Part shown: positions 6,013 to 11,253 of the stretch, piece after piece
Layout of the letters: each line of letters begins with the position of its first letter
How positions within the stretch are numbered: the first letter of the stretch is position 1
From: Oscillospiraceae bacterium
Lineage (GTDB): Bacteria; Bacillota; Clostridia; UMGS1883
Assembly (NCBI GenBank): GCA_022508735.1
Contig: JAFLUQ010000070.1
Location: forward strand, 1-11,253
Length of the DNA: 11,253 bases
Direction: 5' to 3'
The notes under the pieces: generated by a model
What the model saw: only the letters and a program-made list of their open reading frames with translations
The model's database searches: none
What the model was told of the DNA's origin: nothing
Position numbers and translations under genes: made by a program

Positions 6013-8214
6013 TTATTGATTCTCCGTAAGTTCAAAGGTCACAGTCCCCTCCGCTCCGGTTATATGCACATCTGCGGCGGCCTTGGTCAGCGGTTCAAGA
6101 TACGAGCATTTATTTGCGGCGGAGGCCGGGCCGGAAATAACGGCATGGGCGGGCAGAGTACGGTTTATCTCTGTCGCGTAGTTATACTTACCCGAGCCGT
6201 GATTCGGAGTTTTCACTATTGTGCAGCCCGGCCAGTCGGTATGACCGTCAGAGCAGAAAAATATTCTCTCCTCTCCGTACTCAGCCAGCAGAGCCGCGCC
6301 TTCATTATAGGCCCACTCTCTGAACCTCAGCCCATAGATGGAGAAACGTGTTTTTTCACCGTAAAACTCTATTTTCGCATCTGTCTCAGTTAACAGAACT
6401 TTTATAGCATCGCTGCCGGACAATACAGCGGGGATGTAAATGCGCATAATCGCCCCCTTTGCCGCCAGCTGCGCTATGCCGCTGATGTGTTCCCGCTTGT
6501 CTGAGGTGATTATCGCCGCGTCGATTTTGCTGCGGCCCTCACCAAGAAGAAAGTCCTCCACGGTATAGCTGCTGCTTCCACCGTCAACCATAACGGTGTG
6601 TCCTCCCGGCAGGCAGAACACGGCGCAGTCTCCGCGGCCCACGTTCAGGAAGCTGAGCGAGGCGCGGCGGTTGTCTTTGTATATATGTACCCCGCCGAGG
6701 CATGCGAAAGCCAGCGTTACGGCCGCGAGCAGAACCGCTGGCTTTTTTCGCTTCATGAATAACACATACAGCGTGGCCACGGCAAAAGCGTAGGCTATGA
6801 TCACAGCCGCGCCCGGTCGGCGCACCGGTATTACCGCCCCGGGCAGACCGGATATTTTCCCGGCGACAAAGGCTATATAGCCGAATGACCATGAACACAG
6901 CCGGCTCCAGAACAGACCGATCACCGGCAGCCCGCCGATAAGAGGCAGAAGCAGCCCGATGGCCATGATGATGCCGAGAAGCGGCACCACCAGCAGGTTA
7001 GAAAGCAGAAAATAGGTCGGGAAGGCGTTGAACTGATATATTATAAACGGCATTGCGCCCAGCTGTGCCGCCAGACTGACGAGGATTATTCCGGCAGCAG
7101 CCCTTGCCGGGCGGGGCAGGGCGGTGAGCTTTTTCTGCCAGTGAGGCATAAACAGCAGAATGCCGAGGGTGGCCATGACCGACAGCTGAAAGGCCGGGGC
7201 GAGGATGATCATCGGGTTAAACAGCAGCATCAAAATCGCCGCCGCCGACAGCGACGACAAGCCGTCGGCCTCCCGGTAAACCAGCTTTGATGACAGATAG
7301 ATCACGCTCATGATACAGGCCCGTGTAACGCTGGCGCTGCCGCCGGTCAAGAGCGCGAAGGCCACTACTCCGGCAATTGCTGCACTGTAGCCGAGTCGAC
7401 CCTTTCCCACAAGCCTTGAGAGCAGAAACATCAGGATCATTGCAATTATTGAAAGGTGCATTCCCGACACCGCGGCCACATGGCTTAGCCCCGCGTCACT
7501 TAGCTTTTGGCGCAGCTCATAGTCAATATGCCTTCTGTCACCGAATACGACCGCTCCGAAAAGGCCAAGCGCGTCCCCGCGTAAATACAGCTCTCCCCTG
7601 CCTAACGCAGCAGACTGAATCTTGCCTGCAATGACGCGCGGCGAGATCTTTCCTGTCTTTATAATTTCCATAGCGCCGCTGTCTGTTGCGGTAAGATATA
7701 TCCTTCTGCTGTATAGATATGTTTTTTCATTAAATCCGTGGTCGTTTTTCGCCGCGGCAGGGGCAGATAGCTTGACTTTAAGCCGAACAGTGTCTCCGAT
7801 CTCAGGGTGTTCCGCTCTATTGCCATAGCGGGTCAGTTCGATAAGGCCGAGGTCAGTCTTTATTACGCTGACTTCACGGTTTTCGCGTATCTCAGGAGAG
7901 CCGTATACCTCGCCCTCGATCATCGTCTCCGTTCCGTCGTACTCTTCAGCCAGGCTTTCACCGCGTTTTTCCATAGCGCCAAAGCTCACGGCGACAACGA
8001 TCGCCAAAATCACTGCCGCTATAATAACTGCCGCCTCTGCGGCCATGTCCCGCCGCCGCGAACCGTAAGGCGGGAACAAAAATCCCGGAATAAAAACCAG
8101 CGACGCCGCTGCCGCGGCAACGCAAACAACAAACAATTTCACACCGAGAGCGCACAATACGGCCGATGCTGCCATGTAAATCGCTATAATAACCATCGGC
8201 CTGTGCAGTCTCAT
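6013..8214 (-). CDS. comEC: ComEC/Rec2 family DNA uptake channel protein
   Basis: The 733-residue protein has the three-part ComEC layout. N-terminal membrane helices (about 7-75) are followed by a soluble OB-like domain (about 100-190, including EGEVYGSPEI and PEIGDTVRLKVK). The competence membrane domain (about 225-510) has the family motif AAVSGMHLSII around 247-257. The C-terminus is a metallo-beta-lactamase-like domain (about 520-733) opening with VGRGD (525-529) and VDGG (543-546). ComEC forms the inner-membrane pore for single-stranded DNA in natural transformation. Here the usual H-x-H-x-D-H motif is replaced by TSDKREH (570-576) and HHGS by NHGS (671-674), so the nuclease-like site looks degenerate. 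The ATG has a GGAGGT site six bases upstream. The gene follows the aldo/keto reductase by 23 bases, so the two are probably cotranscribed. No ComEA or ComFA gene is in the window. Confidence 0.93.
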   Translation of the reverse strand: MRLHRPMVIIAIYMAASAVLCALGVKLFVVCVAAAAASLVFIPGFLFPPYGSRRRDMAAEAAVIIAAVILAIVVAVSFGAMEKRGESLAEEYDGTETMIEGEVYGSPEIRENREVSVIKTDLGLIELTRYGNRAEHPEIGDTVRLKVKLSAPAAAKNDHGFNEKTYLYSRRIYLTATDSGAMEIIKTGKISPRVIAGKIQSAALGRGELYLRGDALGLFGAVVFGDRRHIDYELRQKLSDAGLSHVAAVSGMHLSIIAMILMFLLSRLVGKGRLGYSAAIAGVVAFALLTGGSASVTRACIMSVIYLSSKLVYREADGLSSLSAAAILMLLFNPMIILAPAFQLSVMATLGILLFMPHWQKKLTALPRPARAAAGIILVSLAAQLGAMPFIIYQFNAFPTYFLLSNLLVVPLLGIIMAIGLLLPLIGGLPVIGLFWSRLCSWSFGYIAFVAGKISGLPGAVIPVRRPGAAVIIAYAFAVATLYVLFMKRKKPAVLLAAVTLAFACLGGVHIYKDNRRASLSFLNVGRGDCAVFCLPGGHTVMVDGGSSSYTVEDFLLGEGRSKIDAAIITSDKREHISGIAQLAAKGAIMRIYIPAVLSGSDAIKVLLTETDAKIEFYGEKTRFSIYGLRFREWAYNEGAALLAEYGEERIFFCSDGHTDWPGCTIVKTPNHGSGKYNYATEINRTLPAHAVISGPASAANKCSYLEPLTKAAADVHITGAEGTVTFELTENQ

Positions 8215-8237
8215 ATGTATACCTCCAAATATTATTT

Positions 8238-9137
8238 TTATAAATCAAATACTGCTGCGGCTGACCTGATATGGTCGGCCTTTGTGGGACTTATTATGGG
8301 GCAGACGGTCATTTCACGGCGAAGCAGCCACAAAAGTGCGGCCTGCGCCACTGTAATGCCATTTTCCTCTGCTTCTCTCTCCAGTTTTTTCAACCGCTCC
8401 GTATTTTCAGCGCAATCATACTCCATCGGCGCACCCGGGCCGAACACAGCTATCGGGCTTTGCCCGCTTTTTATCCGCCCCGACAGATAGCCCCTCGCAA
8501 GGGCGGAATACGCCAACACGGGTATTTTGTTCGCCGCATACCACTCCTGCGCCTCTGAGTCGCCCGATATATCCACGCTGCCGCCCCACGGATCAAAGAC
8601 ACGCTTTGCCGCACTCAGGCCCGGGCTCGACACAGCGAAGCCCTCCTGCTGTGTATCCCGTGCATAGCTGTTCGCCTCTGCGATGCGGCTGTGCGTCCAG
8701 TTTGACGCCCCGAAGCACAGTATCTTACCCTGCTGCTGAAGCCGGCAGAGTGCGTCGATCATCACCTCTGCAGGCCGAGAAATATCGTCACGGTGAAGAA
8801 GATATAGATCGATATAGTCTGTACCGAGGCTCATAAGCGACGTTTCCACGTCTTTTATCAAATGCTCCGGCGAGACGCGGCTGCCGTTCTCATCGTGGTG
8901 GCAGCCCTTCGTTATGATATTTATCTTATCACGCAGCCCCCGGTCTTTGATCCATTTCCCGAGGCACCTCTCGCTTTCACCGTAAACTCGGGCAGTGTCA
9001 AAGGTGTTGACGCCCTCGGCAAAAACGGCGTCAAGCAGCGTTTCCGCTCCCCGTCCTCCTGACATTGGCCCTATAGCGGTCCCGAAAATAAATCTTGAAA
9101 CAGGATTATTCAGTTTTGGCAGGTCAATATATTTCAT
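8238..9137 (-). CDS. Aldo/keto reductase family oxidoreductase
   Basis: The ATG at 9137 is chosen because GGAGGG lies seven bases upstream and homologues begin close to the first beta strand; a start at 9191 would run through the promoter. The 299-residue protein shows the catalytic tetrad of the family: D47 and Y52 in NTFDTARVYGESE, K77 in IITKGCHH and H115 in YLLHRDD. The later segments KILCFGASNW and LAYSALARGYLSGR fit the (beta/alpha)8 barrel, and the C-terminal PIISPTKADHIRSA fits the cofactor end. These enzymes reduce aldehydes or ketones with NAD(P)H. The substrate cannot be read from sequence; it resembles the general 'oxidoreductase YcsN/Tas-like' group. It has its own promoter and is followed by comEC after 23 bases with no terminator between them. 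Confidence 0.92.
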   Translation of the reverse strand: MKYIDLPKLNNPVSRFIFGTAIGPMSGGRGAETLLDAVFAEGVNTFDTARVYGESERCLGKWIKDRGLRDKINIITKGCHHDENGSRVSPEHLIKDVETSLMSLGTDYIDLYLLHRDDISRPAEVMIDALCRLQQQGKILCFGASNWTHSRIAEANSYARDTQQEGFAVSSPGLSAAKRVFDPWGGSVDISGDSEAQEWYAANKIPVLAYSALARGYLSGRIKSGQSPIAVFGPGAPMEYDCAENTERLKKLEREAEENGITVAQAALLWLLRREMTVCPIISPTKADHIRSAAAVFDL

Positions 9138-9156
9138 AAAATTTCCCTCCATTTTA

Positions 9157-9185
9157 ATTATATCATTTGTAGCACATTTTGACAA
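9157..9185 (-). promoter_or_regulatory. Promoter of the aldo/keto reductase-comEC unit
   Basis: On the minus strand TTGTCA (9185-9180), a 17-base spacer and TATAAT (9162-9157) are found, with TG-A before the -10. The -35 matches five of six consensus bases. Transcription would start near 9150, about 13 bases before the ATG, so the leader holds only the ribosome binding site. Confidence 0.8.
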
Positions 9186-9199
9186 GAGCAAACTTTAAT

Positions 9200-9228
9200 T
9201 GAAAAACACCTGCCGCGGCAGGTGCTTT
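9200..9228 (-). terminator. Terminator of the ATP synthase operon
   Basis: The perfect 18-base palindrome CACCTGCCGCGGCAGGTG (9207-9224) is flanked by GCACC and, on the minus strand, TTTTTC immediately after. It lies seven bases after the atpC stop. It is a classical intrinsic terminator and separates the ATP synthase operon from the reductase promoter. Confidence 0.92.
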
Positions 9229-9230
9229 AA

Positions 9231-9647
9231 TCAATCTATGCCATTGTTATATTTTTTAACTCTCAGGCGGCTGATGGCTCTTGCCATCTTCGCCTGAGCA
9301 GCCTGATAATCCTGAATGCTTCGCTTTTGCAGGATGGCCTCTTTGGCCTGTTCCGCGGCCCGTCGGGCGCGGTTTTCATCGATCTCCTCGGGCCTTTCGG
9401 CGGTATCGACCAATAGAAGCACATGGTTGTTTTCCACCTTGACGAGGCCCTCCGAAACGGCGGCCACCGTCACTTCCCCATCGGGAGTGGTAAATTTCAG
9501 CGTTCCCGGCACTATTGCAGCGATCATATTGCTGTGCATGGCCTGAATACCGTACTGCCCCTGAGTGGTGGGAATAACAAGGGATATGCTGTCTCCCTCA
9601 TAAAAGGTTCTTTCCGCCGCAAGAATGACTAAAGTAAACGTGTTCAT
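9231..9647 (-). CDS. atpC: F1 ATP synthase epsilon subunit
   Basis: The 138-residue product has the normal length. The beta-sandwich domain (1-84) carries QGQYGIQAMHSNMIAAIVPG (29-48) and VSEGLVKVENNHVLLLVDTAE. The C-terminal helical hairpin (about 88-133) begins EIDENRARRAAEQAKEA. The IDENRA stretch (89-94) matches the I/L-D-x-x-R-A ATP-binding motif known from Bacillus epsilon, so an ATP-sensing, self-inhibiting role of the helices is plausible. Epsilon joins gamma in the central stalk and couples rotation to catalysis. Its ATG shares one base with the atpD stop (TGATG), so translation is coupled. It is the last gene of the operon. Confidence 0.97.
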   Translation of the reverse strand: MNTFTLVILAAERTFYEGDSISLVIPTTQGQYGIQAMHSNMIAAIVPGTLKFTTPDGEVTVAAVSEGLVKVENNHVLLLVDTAERPEEIDENRARRAAEQAKEAILQKRSIQDYQAAQAKMARAISRLRVKKYNNGID

Positions 9648-11050
9648 CAGATCTCACCGGCCCTTATTTTTTCCGCTTTGACAGTAACGTCGTCTATGGT
9701 GCCGACGTTGTAGAAGGCGGCTTCGGGATAGCCGTCCACCTCGCCGTCAACGATGGCCTTGAAGCCGCGCAGAGTCTCCCTCAGCGGAACATATATGCCG
9801 GGAATTCCGGTGAATTTTTCAGCCACATGGGTGGGCTGAGCAAGAAAACGCTGAATTTTTCTTGCGCGGCCTACGATGAGCTTGTCGTCGTCGCTCAGCT
9901 CATCCATACCGAGGATGGCGATAATATCCTGAAGCTCACTGTACTTCTGAAGTGTTTCCTGCACTCTTCTGGCAATATTGTAGTGCTCCGCACCGATGAC
10001 GCCGGGTTCAAGAATCCTCGAGGTGGATTCCAGCGGATCAACGGCCGGATATATGCCCTGCTCTGCTATTCTTCTGCTGAGCACCGTCGTTGCGTCCAAG
10101 TGGGAGAAGGTGGTGGCCGGAGCCGGATCCGTCAGATCATCGGCGGGAACATACACCGCCTGGACCGAGGTCACGCTTCCGCTCTTGGTAGAGGCTATAC
10201 GCTCCTGAAGCGCACCCATCTCCTCGGCAAGGGTGGGCTGGTACCCCACAGCCGAGGGCATACGGCCAAGCAAGGTCGAAACCTCGCTGCCAGCCTGCAC
10301 AAAACGGAATATGTTGTCGATAAAGAGCAGCACGTCTTTGTTTTCACGGTCACGGAAATATTCCGCCATTGTAAGGCCGGAAAGCGCCACCCTCATTCTT
10401 ACGCCGGGGGCCTCGTTCATCTGGCCGAAAATCAGAGCGGTCTTATCCATAACCCCGCTCTCGCGCATTTCCTTCCACAAATCGTTGCCCTCACGTGAGC
10501 GCTCGCCCACGCCGGCAAATATCGAATAGCCGCCGTGCTCCATAGCCACATTGTGGATGAGCTCCTGGATGAGCACGGTCTTTCCTACGCCGGCACCGCC
10601 GAAAAGGCCTATCTTGCCGCCCTTGGGGTATGGCTCCAGCAGATCTATTACCTTTATGCCTGTTTCAAGAATTTCCACGGCCGGGCTCTGCTCGTCGAAG
10701 GCCGGAGCGTCACGGTGGATCTTCCAGCGCTTTGTGCCCTCGGGCATCGCCGGACCTCCGTCGATAGGCTCACCAAGCACGTTGAACATACGCCCGAGCG
10801 TAACCTCGCCCACAGGAACACGTATACTGCTGCCCTCAGCGGTGACCTCCATGCCGCGGCTCAGCCCTTCGCTTTCGGAAAGCATAATGCAGCGAACAGC
10901 CCCGCCGCCGATGTGCTGGGCCACTTCCATAACACGTTTGCCGCCGCCGAGGGTAACGGTGAGGGCTTCTTTTATTTTGGGGAGCTTTCCCCTTTCAAAG
11001 GCCACGTCTACGACGGAGCCGGATACCTGCACAATTTTTCCTGTTGTCAA
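9647..11050 (-). CDS. atpD: F1 ATP synthase beta subunit
   Basis: The 467-residue catalytic subunit has all expected motifs: Walker A GGAGVGKT (151-158), VGERSREGND (181-190) with catalytic E183, Walker B LLFIDN (242-246) with D245, and RMPSAVGYQPTLAEEMG (263-279). It also has the adenine-pocket aromatics Y334, F402 and F413, and a DELSDDD loop (383-389) in place of DELSEED. It makes ATP from ADP and phosphate at the cytoplasmic F1 head. The start is TTG at 11050, overlapping the atpG stop in TTGA. An in-frame TAA lies a few codons upstream, so no earlier start is possible, and GGGGG lies about ten bases before it. The TTG and overlap suggest coupling to atpG translation. Ion specificity (H+ or Na+) is set by the c ring, outside the window. 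Confidence 0.98.
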   Translation of the reverse strand: MTTGKIVQVSGSVVDVAFERGKLPKIKEALTVTLGGGKRVMEVAQHIGGGAVRCIMLSESEGLSRGMEVTAEGSSIRVPVGEVTLGRMFNVLGEPIDGGPAMPEGTKRWKIHRDAPAFDEQSPAVEILETGIKVIDLLEPYPKGGKIGLFGGAGVGKTVLIQELIHNVAMEHGGYSIFAGVGERSREGNDLWKEMRESGVMDKTALIFGQMNEAPGVRMRVALSGLTMAEYFRDRENKDVLLFIDNIFRFVQAGSEVSTLLGRMPSAVGYQPTLAEEMGALQERIASTKSGSVTSVQAVYVPADDLTDPAPATTFSHLDATTVLSRRIAEQGIYPAVDPLESTSRILEPGVIGAEHYNIARRVQETLQKYSELQDIIAILGMDELSDDDKLIVGRARKIQRFLAQPTHVAEKFTGIPGIYVPLRETLRGFKAIVDGEVDGYPEAAFYNVGTIDDVTVKAEKIRAGEI

Positions 11051-11253
11051 GACCTGGTACCCCCTTTATATTTTTGGGCTTTTTTTCTTTTCATGCTTTT
11101 AGCGCCCGATGATACCTCGGTTATCTCCTGAGTTATGGCGCTCTGGCGTATATGGTTATACTGCACTGACAGCTCGTCGAGCAGCTTTTGGGCGTTGCGG
11201 TTGGCCGAGTCCATAGCGTTCATGCGGGCGTTCTGCTCGCTGCAGAAGCTGTC
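11047..11253 (-). CDS. atpG: F1 ATP synthase gamma subunit, C-terminal end (partial)
   Basis: The last 68 residues are present; the gene continues off the right edge. DSFCSEQNARMNAMDSAN and then QKLLDELSVQYNHIRQSAIT and QEITEVSSGA match the highly conserved C-terminal helix of gamma, the rotating shaft inside the alpha-beta hexamer. After the usual SGA ending there is an extra basic tail, KSMKRKKAQKYKGGTRS, of 17 residues that gamma normally lacks. The stop codon at 11049-11047 overlaps the TTG start of atpD. Confidence 0.95.
   Translation of the reverse strand, partial: DSFCSEQNARMNAMDSANRNAQKLLDELSVQYNHIRQSAITQEITEVSSGAKSMKRKKAQKYKGGTRS

Noticed and set aside
7807..8490. Plus-strand open frame of 227 codons opposite comEC and the reductase
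   Set aside because: It is rich in arginine, histidine and cysteine with no recognisable domain, and spans two well-supported genes on the other strand.
9138..9191. Earlier start for the aldo/keto reductase
   Set aside because: The extra 18 codons cover the -35 and -10 boxes and there is no ribosome binding site ahead of them; the start at 9137 has GGAGGG at good spacing.
9827..11131. Long plus-strand frames opposite atpD
   Set aside because: They are antisense shadows of a highly conserved gene with strong codon bias; no ribosome binding sites or motifs were seen.

Overview
The window reads as chromosomal DNA of a Gram-positive anaerobe, probably class Clostridia (Oscillospiraceae/Ruminococcaceae-like). 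The basis is a moderate to high GC content in genes, AT-rich promoters with near-consensus -35/-10 boxes, strong AGGAGG-type ribosome binding sites, two TTG starts, an FMN riboswitch driving a RibU vitamin transporter, and a YhaO/YhaN-type nuclease-ATPase pair. The lineage is an inference from gene content, not a measured placement. Most of the window is housekeeping; I see no phage, transposase, CRISPR array, tRNA or rRNA.

Left part (1-2370). A truncated minus-strand gene (1-103, probably glycogen/alpha-glucan phosphorylase) and riboflavin transporter gene ribU (539-1180, plus) are divergent, each with its own good promoter. The ribU leader holds a complete FMN riboswitch followed by an intrinsic terminator, so riboflavin uptake should shut off when FMN is plentiful. 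A 12-bp two-way terminator (1183-1212) separates ribU from a convergent gene for a membrane-anchored protein of unknown function (1213-1758, minus). That gene diverges from a small glycine-zipper protein resembling general stress proteins (1945-2367, plus). The space between them holds overlapping divergent promoters and several short dyads.

Middle (2370-9140). A 200-bp intergenic stretch with four stem-loops, only one of which is an obvious terminator, lies downstream of a long minus-strand run. In transcription order this run is an aldo/keto reductase (9137-8238), the DNA-uptake channel protein ComEC (8214-6013), an SbcD/YhaO-type metallophosphoesterase (5946-4864) and its SbcC/YhaN-type ATPase partner (4867-2573). 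The last two overlap by four bases (ATGA). Extended -10 promoters sit before the reductase and before the phosphoesterase, so the last two genes can be expressed alone or by read-through.

Right part (9200-11253). The end of an F-type ATP synthase operon in the usual gamma-beta-epsilon order (atpG partial, atpD, atpC, all minus) has overlapping stop/start codons (TTGA, TGATG) and ends at a strong terminator at about 9200-9228.

Points of most interest are the degenerate metal site in the ComEC beta-lactamase-like domain, the YhaN-type ATPase with a membrane hairpin where a zinc hook would be expected, the unexplained stem-loop cluster at 2374-2529, and the compact control region at 1781-1922. 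I found no convincing undescribed multi-gene system.
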